Source of the DNA: Berberis thunbergii
Taxonomy: Eukaryota > Streptophyta > Magnoliopsida > Ranunculales > Berberidaceae
Direction of reading: 5' to 3'
Assembly: GCA_003290165.1 (NCBI GenBank)
Contig: QNQO01006235.1
Location: forward strand, 1 to 64,000
Length of the DNA stretch: 64,000 nucleotides
In this document: positions 23,480 to 32,966 of the stretch, piece after piece
Layout: the number at the start of each line of letters is the position of its first letter
Numbering within the stretch: the stretch's first letter is position 1
The notes under the pieces: generated by a model
Told to the model about the DNA's origin: nothing
Seen by the model: the letters and a program-made list of their open reading frames with translations, nothing else
Databases searched by the model: none
Translations under genes and position numbers: made by a program

Positions 23480-24142
23480 CTACTTTGGAACAAACAATGA
23501 ATTGGCAATTCTCAACCATTTACAAACAGCCATAATTACACCAAAGGTGTTTGGTTTAACATCTTCAAAAACGCTTTTAGAGCGTTGCTTCCAAATCTCC
23601 CAAAGAACTACAAGAGGCGTCAACAGATACACGAACCCGGATTGGGATTTTCCATTGGCACGACAAAACCAAACAGAAAGAATAGTTAGGATTTTAGCTG
23701 GTCGCCGCACATGAATATTAAAAATACCTTCAAAGTGGAGCCAAACCTTCATGGCCAAGTTTCCATCCACAAGCAAATGGGCCAACATCTCAATTTTCGG
23801 ATCCGGACAACAACGACATCTAGACGCCAAGCTAATACGACAATGCGCCAATTCCCCGTCAACTGGGATACCTCTGAACAAGACTTTCCAGATAAAAACT
23901 AAAATTCTAAATGGCACTAAAGGTTGCCAAATTTTCTTGAACAAGGAGGACTCCGATCCTTTATCTCTAAGCACCTCATACACCAACCTAAAAGTAAACA
24001 AACCATTGCCTTTAGGCATCCAAACACAGGAGTCCAAATCCATTCCTTGTAACATGTTCTCAAAAAACTCAACCGCTAGATCTCGCAATGAGTGGTTGAT
24101 CAAGTTGAATCCCCACTTTGTACTTCCTCTATAAAAGGCCAC
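23480..24142 (-). pseudogene. LINE-B zf-RVT region (220-codon open stretch)
   Basis: The open frame MAFYRGSTKWGFNLINHSLR... contains VWMPKGNGLFTFRLVYEVLR, then FKKIWQPLVPFRILVFIWKV and CRISLASRCRCCPDPKIEML. This is the standard zinc-binding reverse-transcriptase-associated segment (zf-RVT), with CRCC..P and later cysteine/histidine positions. It follows the RT thumb and precedes RNase H, in the normal LINE order. It is the longest intact reading frame of LINE-B. Confidence 0.85.
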
Positions 24143-24357
24143 TCCCCTACTTCCATAAACTCTAACGACCTAGGAAAGACCACATATTTGTTCCAATTTT
24201 CCTCAAAGAAGCTAATGTCTCCTGAACCATTTCTCCAAACTGAATTAGACAGAAAACCACTTTTGACTTTCATCAACTCCTTCATAAAAGGGGACGCCCC
24301 ATTTTTCTCCAGTTTTTATTAGCGGCACACCTTTTTCCAATATTTATTCCTCATAAA

Positions 24358-26232
24358 TTAGAACCACAAAGATTGAGAATTCAACATGTTCCACAATGCC
24401 TTCATTCTAAAGGTCTTAACAACCAATGAACAGTCCCTCACACCTAGTCCTCCTTCCTTAGTTGGAGTATAAATTTCCCCCCATCCAATCCATTTATTTT
24501 TTAGCCTACCTTCACAATCGCCCCAGAAGAAATCAGCCATAATTTTCTGGACTCTAGACAGGATCTTTTTAGGTACATGCATTGCGCTTAAGATGTATAC
24601 CGGGATTGAGCTCAAAACACTTTTAATCAGAACTAGCCTGCCGCCAGGAGAAATCAACTTAGCCTTCCACCCATTTAACATTCTTGTACCTTTTGCACAA
24701 ACTCTTCAAAGTAAGCAATCTTACAACGACCCTGATACATAGGGCCTCCTAGGTACTTCATCAGAGAGTTTTTGAAATTGAAACTTGTGCATCTTTTAAT
24801 GGCAACCATCTGCTCAATTATCGCCTTATCATCTAACATAAAAGAGCTTTTGGTATTATTAATTTTCTGACCTGAGGACAAGTAGTATTTCTCCAAAAAA
24901 TTCATACATCCTACCAAAGAAGTTTTCCTTCCATTCAGAAATATCAGGGTGTCATCTGCACATAAGAGATGTGTGATTGGATTGTAGGCTCTGGGCGTGA
25001 AAAAAAAACCAATTTCCCCATTTTGAAAAGCCCTGTAAAGACCCCTATTAAGCACCTCAGCAACAATAAATGAACAACAAGCCAATGGCATGACAGCTCA
25101 ACGGTTAGAGCTTGGCGGATGGTACCACTAGGTCATGGGTTCAAACCCAACTTGTGGCATCTTTATGGGTTCTGGGATCCTATAAAAAACCCTGCTTGCC
25201 TTTCCAAAAAAAAAACAATAATGAACAACAAGGGGGACAGCGAGTGTCCCAACCTTAGTCCTCTGGAAGATTTAAAATAACCATTGTAAACCCGTTGCAA
25301 GAGCATAGAGAATCCACGGTTCGAAAAACAATTAGAGATCACATGACAAACTCTATTATTGAAGCCAAACCTTCTGAGCTATGCCAACCCCACTCTAACT
25401 GATCATATGTTTTCTCCATGTCAAGCTTTAACACCACATTTCCACCAATAAATTTCTTTCCGATATCATTGATAAGTTCTTATGCCAGCCCTATATTCTC
25501 AATGATAGTCCGCCTTCTAACAAATGCACCTTGTTCCTGAGAGATCATGCCAGGCAACAACAAAGCCAATCTACTACAAAGAATTTTGTTGAGAATTTTA
25601 TAAATGACATTACACAGGCTAATAGGTCTAAAACCTGAAAAAGAACCTGGGTCATCCACTTTTGGGATCAAGGCAATCAAATTAGCCGAAAAAATTGAAG
25701 GAATCGCCTCACCCCTAAAACTCCAGTACAACTTCCCAGATATCCATGCCAACTATGTCCCAACAAGCCTGAAAAAAATTGGATGTAAATCCATCCGGCT
25801 CTGGAGCGGTATTTTTTAGAATATCAAATACCATAGTTTTCACCTCTTCCACAGACAGTTAGGTTAACAACATGTCACATTCCCGATGAGAAATAATAAG
25901 TGGAATACAATCCAATATCTCTAGGTCCACAACCTGATTCCCTTGTGATGATAATCTAAAAAAAAAAATTTGTTCACTTCACACATAATCTATGCTGCAT
26001 CTTAAATTTCACACCCAAACTGAAGCGTAATTTTACCAATAGCCCTCTGCTTTTGTCTGGACTTAACTGACGCAAATAAATACTCCGTACTTGCATCTCC
26101 TTCCATAAGATATTTTTCTCCTACCTTTTGCCACCAATACATTTCTTCCTGATTTAGTACCAACCTGTATTCTGCCAGACAACGATTCAGATTACATATA
26201 GCATTAATGTCCCAGTGAACAGAGACATTCAA
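24358..26232 (-). pseudogene. LINE-B reverse transcriptase, split by a SINE
   Basis: Order on the minus strand: MYWWQKVGEKYLMEGDASTE (about 26130), IALIPKVDDPGSFSGFRPIS and LCNVIYKILNKILCSRLALL (about 25680-25560). Motif A follows, VVLKLDMEKTYDQLEW (about 25400), then LGHSLSPLLFIIV (about 25240). After the SINE come AEVLNRG and motif C as CADDTLIF (about 24955; usually YADD or FADD), then GRLVLIKSVLSSIPVYILSA and KEGGLGVRDCSLVVKTFRMK. The catalytic Asp pair is kept but the preceding aromatic is Cys. Frameshifts and stops occur between the blocks. Confidence 0.9.
25082..25213 (+). mobile_element. tRNA-derived SINE, 132 bp, inserted in the LINE RT
   Basis: The element starts ccaatggcatgacagctcaa. 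A Pol III A-box-like stretch (ctcaacggttagagcttgg) and a B-box (gggttcaaaccc) sit about 35 bp apart, and it ends in an A tract. It is flanked by 19-20 bp direct repeats (aacaataaatgaacaacaag at 25062-25081 and the same with one A fewer at 25214-25232). Removing it restores the RT reading LGHSLSPLLFIIV-AEVLN. The SINE lies on the plus strand, opposite to the LINE. It would need LINE enzymes for movement. Confidence 0.92.
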
Positions 26233-26599
26233 ACCATTACCTCACCCATCATTCCATCCTGCAAGTAAAACTGATTCCCATTGCTGCATTTCATCTTCAA
26301 GATCCCGAATCCTACTGAACATATTGCCAAAAACTTCTCGATTCCAAATAATAAGTTCTTTGCGAATAGCCTTAAGCTTAATATCTACCTTATCCAAAGC
26401 ACGCATACTACACAAATCCTACGACCAGACAGAATCCACCACACCAGCAAAAGAAGAATGAGTAATCCACATATTCAAAAATTTGAAAGGTGAAGTACCT
26501 TATCTCGCCATGACTAGCAATGACGCTAGCATTGGGGCATGATCTGAGAAGGTACGAAGCAAATGTTAAACATTCAAATTTGACATACACAAAGACCAT

Positions 26600-27176
26600 T
26601 CTGAATTGACCAAAATCCTATCCAATCTGGCCCAAATTTCGGTCTCTTCTATTATTGCACTAGGTAAGACGGGGACCAGAAAAAACACAATTCACAATAC
26701 AGTCTGAAAATTTAGAAGTGCTAGATAAAGATGGAGGAGAGCCACCTACTTTTTCCTGTCCACATAACACAGTGTTGAAGTCCCTTCCTATCATCCAAGG
26801 CTCAACAGAATTTAGAGAAAATTTTCTAAGTTAGCCCAAAGCTCCCACCTCTCTTCCACTGTGCATTGAGCATACACAAAGAAAATAAAAAATCCTCACA
26901 TAGGTGTTATATGTGATCCTACCATGTATAACCTGATCTGACATCCCAAGGACAGAGAATGACATATCATTGGCCCAGAACACCCAAATTTTACCACCCA
27001 CTGCCTCATTAGAAACAAAACCCGGTAGCCTAACCTTGTTACCAACTTTTAAATATCTACTAGCATCAATCACCGTTTCAGCAATCATTAAAATCCTAAC
27101 ATTGTGTTCACCAGCGGGTTGCCTTGTTCCCGACTCCCTGAGCATTCCAAAACATAATATGTTCAATCATTACTAA
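26600..27176 (-). pseudogene. LINE-B apurinic endonuclease domain (ORF2 start)
   Basis: ORF2 begins with a form of MFWNAQGVGN near 27170, then reads VRILMIAETVIDASRYLKVG, GFVSNEAVGGKIWVFWAND and ITYNTYVRIFYFLCVYAQCT-like sequence. Near 26790 comes WMIGRDFNTVL (usually GDFN; here GRDFN, a disruption of the catalytic GDFN), followed by GQIG*DFGQ-like sequence. This matches the exo/endo/phosphatase domain at the front of plant LINE ORF2. Stops are present. Confidence 0.8.
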
Positions 27177-27199
27177 CGATGGGGGGAGCTGTCGTTTTC

Positions 27200-27747
27200 C
27201 TCGCCAATCGTCGTTCTCCTGGTGGCAAAGCCACTTTAGCCTTTTTTTTATTTTCTACCAATTTTTTCTTCAAAAAGTGTCCCCAGTTCTACATCTCTGA
27301 TCAAGGCTAGGCAAGGAACCAATTTTGAATCTGACAAGGGATCTTGGCTGTCAATACTAACACATTCAAGAGTGTTCATATCAAATACCTTTTTTCTATT
27401 TCGACGCGCCTTTGGCCCTTTGCCCTTCTCTTCTCCCTGCTAAGCTGCAACAACTGATAGATCACCCACAATAGTCTCTTGGACATCTTTCATGACCTAG
27501 TCATTACCCTCCTTCAGCGACCCCGCAACATTTCTAGTACTCGTTATTGCTTCCTTAATAATCCCATCAACAAGCACAACCTGTATATTGTCCACGCAAT
27601 CAACTTCAGCACTGACAGCATGTTCATCAGAACTATTTTCATCATGGCTCAACACCAAAATGGCTTTGTCAATATCGCTAGGAGATAGCCCAAGTCTTAG
27701 ACAATCTTCCCTAAATTTCTTTAACAAATTTTCCTGCAGGTTGCCAA
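27200..27747 (-). pseudogene. LINE-B ORF1 C-terminal remnant
   Basis: The minus-strand ORF at 27497-27802 includes SQLHPNIGNLQENLLKKFRE, then DCLRLGLSPSDIDKAILVLS. It parallels LINE-A's LDCKKAGYSSSGIDRAIQAV, so both come from ORF1 C-termini. It runs out into LTR1 sequence at 27748, so the DUF4283 and knuckle parts are missing. Downstream a basic stretch (GKGPKARRNRKK) precedes the ORF2 start. Confidence 0.65.
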
Positions 27748-27975
27748 TGTTGGGATGGAGTTGGCTTGAATAGTCCCGCATCAAGTAAGGATGAGTCGTC
27801 ACTAAGGTTTATAAGGAGATAGTCCACTCCCTAATAGCAACGATGCCTTTTAAGATTAAAAAAAAAACCCCACACCCGTGGCCGGAATGGTAGGCCTAAG
27901 ACAGTGACTGTTTAAGTTAGAGACAATATTGTTGCTATGTATAGTTGACCTAGGTGCGCGCTCGGTGCGCCAACA
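27748..27975 (+). mobile_element. LTR1, 228 bp (TRIM/copia family)
   Basis: The segment runs from TGTTGGGATGGAGTTGGC to GCGCCAACA and is followed by ATTGGTATCAGAGCC, an initiator-Met tRNA primer site (TGGTATCAGAGC at 27978-27989). It is closely similar over its length to LTR2 at 28800-29034. The 5' flank is LINE-B ORF1. The flanking 5-mers (gccaa before LTR1, attgg after LTR2) do not match, so the two LTRs are not a simple element with intact target duplication. Confidence 0.82.
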
Positions 27976-28799
27976 ATTGGTATCAGAGCCGATGGTTCGG
28001 CGGGGACTTGGCAAGTGGTGCAAGGCGGCACATTGTATTGTTATCTTAAAGTATAGCCCAAATAAATTATAATTTAATATGGTTAATTGGGTAAGGTATT
28101 AAAATGTCATTGGCTTAATGTGTAGATACACTTAAGCAATTTTTATATTGATGAGGGACCAAATTAGAAATTGGTAAGTTGGAATAACTAATAACCCATA
28201 AGTTATAACTTCTGGGTTATGGTCCCCAGTTGAGTGGGTGTTTTATTTCTTCTGAAATTCCCTTATACAGAGAGATATACAAAAAACATACGTTATCAAC
28301 TGGAAGATCAGGACTCATCCCTTCCTTGAAGTGCTATCATGGATCAAGGTACGCTTCCGTTTTGTTCTTGTTGTTTTATTCTCATTGATTCAATATGGAG
28401 CATACAACTGTATCAATAGAAAATTAATCTAATATGTGGTATCATAGCCGATGGTTAGGCTGAGACTTGGCAAGTGGTGCAAGGTGGCACATTATGGTGG
28501 TGCAAGGCGGCACACTGTTCTGGGGATCAGGAGCGAGGTAGCGAGCCAGGTTACTTGTGCGCAGTTCGCCAAATGATCTTTGCCAAGATAAGGTATCCTA
28601 CAAGTCCGGTCAAGGTGGAGTTAGTGCGGTGGTTGCAACTAAGGTGGAGCCAACAACGTCAGGATAGCAGCCCGTACACTAAGTGATACCCACAGGATCG
28701 TGATCGAACATGAGACTCGAGGAGGAGGTGTACTTCGAGATGTTGCAGATCGGTGGATGGATTGTAGGATGTGTTACGATTCACGCCAAAGGTGGAGAT
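27976..28799 (+). mobile_element. Non-coding interior of a short LTR element with a duplicated primer-site region
   Basis: After the primer site the sequence reads gccgatggttcggcggggac...ggtgcaaggcggcac. A near copy starts at about 28440 (tggtatcatagccgatggtt). Between them, about 28035-28435 looks like a fragment of another LTR, with a leader-like ending just before the second primer-like site. The region ends in a purine tract (aaaggtggagat, 28788-28799) directly ahead of LTR2. No gag or pol is encoded, so with the LTRs this resembles a TRIM. Confidence 0.6.
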
Positions 28800-29034
28800 T
28801 GTTGCGATGAAGTTGGCTTGAATAGTCTCACATCAAGTAAGGATGAGTCATCACTAAGGTTTATAAGAAGACGGGTCCACTCCCTAATAGCAACGAGGCC
28901 TTTTAAAATAAATAAAAAAACCTCACACCCGTGGCCCAGATTGTAGGCCTAAGACAGTAGGTGTTTAATTTAGGGACAATATCGTTGCTATGTATAGTGG
29001 ACCCAGGTGCATGCACGTGCTCGGCGCACCAACA
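28800..29034 (+). mobile_element. LTR2, 235 bp, shared with the copia element
   Basis: It runs TGTTGCGATGAAGTTGGC to GGCGCACCAACA, matching LTR1. It is preceded by a polypurine tract, as a 3' LTR should be. It is also followed by ATTGGTATTATG, a worn primer site, and then copia gag, as a 5' LTR should be. A single LTR therefore appears to serve two interiors. No third LTR is seen at the copia 3' end near 32850. Confidence 0.78.
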
Positions 29035-29046
29035 ATTGGTATTATG

Positions 29047-29561
29047 TCTGCTACTTCAATATCTGCCCATGCAAACAGTACTCTCATGCTTAATGGGACA
29101 AACTTCAAGGATTGGAAAGATAACGTCTTAATTATTCTTAACTTCATGGATCTAGACTTTGCACTAAGGATAGAGCAACCCTCTACTCTTACAGCTGAAA
29201 GTTCTTCTGAAGAAATGAAGAACTTTGAGAAGTAGGAACGTTCTAATCACATGAGTCTAATGATCATTAAGTGCGGCATTCGGAAGCCTTAAGAGGCGCA
29301 ATATTTGAAGGGGTAACTAAGGTTAGTGATTTCCTTGCTAAAATTGAAAAACGTTTTGCAAAAAACGATAAGGATGAAACAAGCACGCTTTTAGCTAGCT
29401 TGATTTCAATGAAGTGCAAAGGCAAGGGAAACATATGGGAGTACATCATGGAGATGTCTCACATTGCTTCCAAACTTAAGGCATTAAAGCTCGAGTTGTC
29501 TGACGATTTGCTCTTCCATTTAGTATTGATATTTCTTTCTACACATTTCAGTCAGTTATAA
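29047..29561 (+). pseudogene. Ty1/copia gag
   Basis: Begins MSATSISAHANSTLMLNGTN then FKDWKDNVLIILNFMDLDFA, the usual copia gag N-terminus (L.G.N...W). A TAG near 29235 and a frame change interrupt it. It resumes as AKIEKRFAKNDKDETSTLLA and KCKGKGNIWEYIMEMSHIAS (UBN2/retrotrans_gag type). Gag would form the virus-like particle. The primer site and LTR2 lie directly upstream. Confidence 0.85.
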
Positions 29562-29607
29562 CTGTCAAAAAGAGAAATGGACTCTTAACGAGCTCATTTC
29601 ATATTGT

Positions 29608-30168
29608 GTGCAAGAAGAGGAAAGGTTGAAGCAAGAGAGATTTGAAAGTACTCATCTGGCAAGTACCTATAAGGATAAGGGCAAGAAAAAAAAGAAAAAT
29701 GAAGCTGCTAAGGGTCCAGAGCAAAATAAACCTAAAGAAAATCAAGGATGTTTCTTTTGTGGAAAGCTAGGACATGTAAAAAAAGAATGTAGTCAGTATC
29801 ATGCTTGGTGTGCAAAAAAAGGTGCATTCTTTACTTTGGTCTGTTCTAAGGTTAATTTTGTTTCAGTATCTAGAATCACTTGGAGGTTAGATTTTGGTGC
29901 TACCACTCACATAAGTGTTTCTATTCAGGGTTGCCTGAGCTACCGAAAGCCAAATGATGTTGAAAGATACATTTTTATGGGCGATGGAAAATCGATGGAT
30001 GTTAAGGCAATAGGGCATTTTAGGTTATTGTTGAGAACTGGTTTTTATTTTGATTTGAAAGACAGTTTTGTTGTAACGTCCTTTAGACGAAATTTGGTTT
30101 TTGTTTCTTTATTGGACAAATCTGATTATAACTGTTCATTGGAAACAATCAGTTTAGTCTTGCATTGA
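29608..30168 (+). pseudogene. Copia gag zinc knuckle and protease
   Basis: A knuckle CFFCGKLGHVKKEC (C-x2-C-x4-H-x4-C) follows a lysine-rich linker. The protease active site reads DFGATTHI at about 29890, where the family has DSGAT: the residue after the catalytic Asp is changed from Ser to Phe, which should weaken or abolish activity. The region then runs MGDGKSMDVKAIGHFRLLL, typical of copia proteases. The frame closes at 30168, just before the pre-integrase segment. Confidence 0.85.
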
Positions 30169-31298
30169 ATTCAAATATTGTTTGTACTGGTTCATTAAGT
30201 ATGTTTGATAACCTATATTTGCTTGATACTATTGCATCATATAATGAAACCTTGCATGTGGATTCACGGGGTACTAAACGCAAGCTAAACAAAGAAAATT
30301 CAACAAAATTATGGCATAAGCGTTTGGGTTATATATCCAAATCTAGAATTGAACGACTTGTGTCAGAAGGCATTTTGGATTCTCTTGACTTTTCAGACTT
30401 AGATGTTTGTGTTGAGTGCATCAAAGGAAAACAGACCAAACAAAAGAGATTAGGTGCTAATAGATCTTCAGACATCTTTGAATTGATATATACGGATATT
30501 TGTAGACCATTCCCTACGGCTTCTTGGAATGGTCAACAATACTTTATATCATTCATAGATTACTACTCATGTTACGGGCACCTTTATCTCATTCATGAGA
30601 AATCAGAGTCACTGGATGTATTCAAGTCTTTTAAAACTGAAGTTGAAAACCAACTCAGTAAGAAAATTAAGTGCGTTAGATCTGATCGTAGTGGAGAGTA
30701 CTACGGCAGATATGACGGTTCAGAAGAACAACGTCCAGGACCATTTGCTAAATTCCTAGAGGAATGTGGAATCGTTCCACAATACACCATGCCAGGTTCA
30801 CCCAGCATGAATGGTGTCACTGAAAGACGAAACAGAACTCTTAAGGATATGGTAAGGAGTATGATTAGTCATTCTACCTTACCAGAATCACTCTGGGGAA
30901 AAGCAATAAAAACAATAGCTTATATCCTAAATAGAATACCAACTAAAGCAGCTGCCAAGACTCCTTATGAACTTTGGACAGGCCTAAAGCCTAGTTTAAA
31001 ACACTTTTACATTTGGGGATGTCCATCTGAGGCTAGGCCTTATAGGCCAAATGAAAACAAATTAAACTCCAAGACAGTAAGAAACTACGTTATTGGTTAT
31101 TTAGAGCGATCTATGGGCTACAAATTTAATGATCCCACAATTAGGTCTATTTTTGAAACAGGAACTGCAACATTTTTTGAGGATGTTGAGTTTGGGGGGA
31201 GAAATAAGGTAAGAGACATTGTCTTTGAAGAGAAATCGATTTCGACTCCTACTAATGTTTTTGACGATGTACATGTTTTTGTACCTATCATTGATTAA
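30165..31298 (+). pseudogene. Copia integrase (377-codon open stretch)
   Basis: The GAG-preintegrase zinc motif reads [16 protein letters not shown]...CVECIKGKQ. The second His of HHCC is Tyr here. The rve core has YTDIC (first Asp), [10 protein letters not shown] (second Asp) and [17 protein letters not shown] (Glu), then [20 protein letters not shown] and [18 protein letters not shown]. The DDE triad is intact although the zinc site is not. It closes at 31298 with a stop where pol would normally continue. Confidence 0.9.
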
Positions 31299-31397
31299 GA
31301 AGCAGATCAGGAACCTCAACAAGACAATGTTGAACAACTCCCTATTCAAATTGAAGTAAATGTTCTAGAGGAACAAACTCAACAACCTCAAGGACAA

Positions 31398-32266
31398 ATG
31401 CCATTAAGGAGATCTACGAGAGAAAGGAGAAATGTTATTCCGGATGATTACATAGTTTTTCTCCAAGAACATGAGGAAAATAATGGATTGGTGGAAAATG
31501 ATCCAATCAACTTCCATCAAGCCATGCAGGATTCTAACTCTCAAAAGTGGATAGATGCTATGAATGAGGAGTACAAGTCTATGCAAGACAATCAAGTTTG
31601 GGATCTTGTCCCATTACCTAAAAATACAAAGCCCATTGGTTGTAAATGGATATTCAAAACCAAGAGGGATTCAAAAGGTAATGTGGGGAGATATAAGGTT
31701 CGTCTTGTCGCTAAAGCTTCACTGAAAAGGAAGGCATTGACTATAAATAGACTTTATCTCCGGTTTCAAAGAAAGACTCGTTTAGGACAATCATGGCACT
31801 TATTGCGCACTTTGACCTTGAGCTACGTCAGATGGATGTTAAGACAACATTTCTCAATGGCGACATTGATGAAACAATTTATATGGTGCAACCATAAAAC
31901 TTTGTGTCTAGAGACCTGAAGAATATGGTTTGCAAACTAAAGAAATCCATCTATGGGCTCAAGCAAGCTTCCAGTCAATGGTACCACAAATTTCATCAAG
32001 TAATTGTCTCATTTGGTTTTGAGACAAATGCAGTTGATAATTATGTGTATCATAAGTTCAGTGGGAGTAAGCATATCTTTTTGGTTTTGTATGTTGATGA
32101 CATACTGCTTGCTACTAATAACAAAGACATGTTGCACGAAACTAAGAGATTTCTATCAAAGAAATTTGAAATGAAAAATCTTGGTGAAGCTTCTTTTGTT
32201 TTAGGGATTCAGATACACCGAGATCGCTCTCGGAGTATTATTGGATTATCGCAAAAATCTATATAG
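31398..32266 (+). pseudogene. Copia reverse transcriptase, two frames
   Basis: First block (31398-31720): MPLRRSTRERRNVIPDDYIV, then KWIDAMNEEYKSMQDNQVWD and PIGCKWIFKTKRDSKGNVGR. A frame shift near 31715 moves the next blocks (IDYK, LRQMDVKTTFLNGDIDETIY) into another frame. The last block (31904-32266) holds CKLKKSIYGLKQASSQWYHK and the catalytic FLVLYVDDILLATNNKDMLH at about 32090. At least one frameshift and two stops prevent a continuous polyprotein. Confidence 0.9.
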
Positions 32267-32421
32267 AAAATGTGCTTAAAAGATTTGGTATGCAAAATTG
32301 TAATCCAGGAGACACCCCTGTAGCTAAAAGAGACAAATTCAGTCTTAAACAATGCCCTAGGAATAAACTTGAAGTTAAAGAAATGTAAGAGATTCCCTAT
32401 GCATTAGCTGTTGGGAGTCTA

Positions 32422-32784
32422 ATGTACGTTCTGGTTTGTACACGTTCAGATATAACATTCATTGTTGAAATGCTAGGCAGATATTTAGACAACTCTGGGA
32501 TGGATCACTGGAAAGTAGCCAAACGGGTTATGAGATATTTACAGAGAACTAAGGATTACATGCTCACATACAAGAAATCAAACCAGTTGGAGATCATAGG
32601 GTATTCTGATTCTGATTTTGTTGGATGCCAAGATAGTAGAAAATCCACATCAGGCTACATTTATTTGTTAGCTGGAGGAGCAATTTCCTGGAGGAGTGCC
32701 AAGCAGATACTCATAGCTTCTTCCACTATGGAAGCAGAATATGTAGCATGTTTTGAGGCATCCAATCATGGATTATTGCTGTGA
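32422..32784 (+). pseudogene. Copia RT C-terminus and RNase H, 3'-truncated
   Basis: YVLVCTRSDITFIVEMLGRY starts the connection domain. RNase H follows as GYSDSDFVGCQDSRKSTSGY and LIASSTMEAEYVACFEASNH, carrying the D..E residues. Family-like sequence (NFVTGLLILSSIERQLKLYC) continues past a TGA to about 32850 and then stops abruptly. The last part of RNase H, the polypurine tract and the 3' LTR are missing. Confidence 0.88.
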
Positions 32785-32966
32785 AATTTTGTCACCGGGT
32801 TGCTCATTCTGAGTAGTATTGAAAGACAACTAAAGTTATATTGTCTCAACAACCGAGTTTACGTACTATCACTCACTTTCAGATCTAGATCTCGGTCAAC
32901 CTCTCCATCTTTTATCTCAATTATTTGAACTTTTCTCTTCTTCACCATACATTTAACAGTTGATAT
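32785..32966 (+). other. Junction between truncated copia and the AT-rich repeat
   Basis: The first 65 bases still encode decayed RNase H. The rest, about 32850-32966, is unassigned sequence. It ends at tgatat, just before CACTATAACGAC, where the AT-rich repeat begins. Confidence 0.4.

Larger units (their letters stand above)
22251..27747 (-). mobile_element. LINE-B: long, 5'-truncated L1-type LINE
   Basis: In minus-strand order: C-terminal ORF1 (27747 to about 27200), endonuclease (about 27176-26600), RT (about 26230-24360), zf-RVT (24142-23480), RNase H (23473-22902) and a 3' UTR to about 22255. That UTR shares ctttattacttat/ctatgggatgac-like sequence with LINE-A's 3' UTR, so the two belong to related families. 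The 5' part of ORF1 is missing where LTR1 begins at 27748. No clear T run marks the tail. Many frameshifts and stops make it inactive. Confidence 0.88.

Noticed and set aside
20199..27747. LINE-A ORF1 and LINE-B ORF2 as one element
   Set aside because: Both are on the minus strand, so ORF1 should have the higher coordinates. It lies lower, and LINE-A has its own tail and target duplication.
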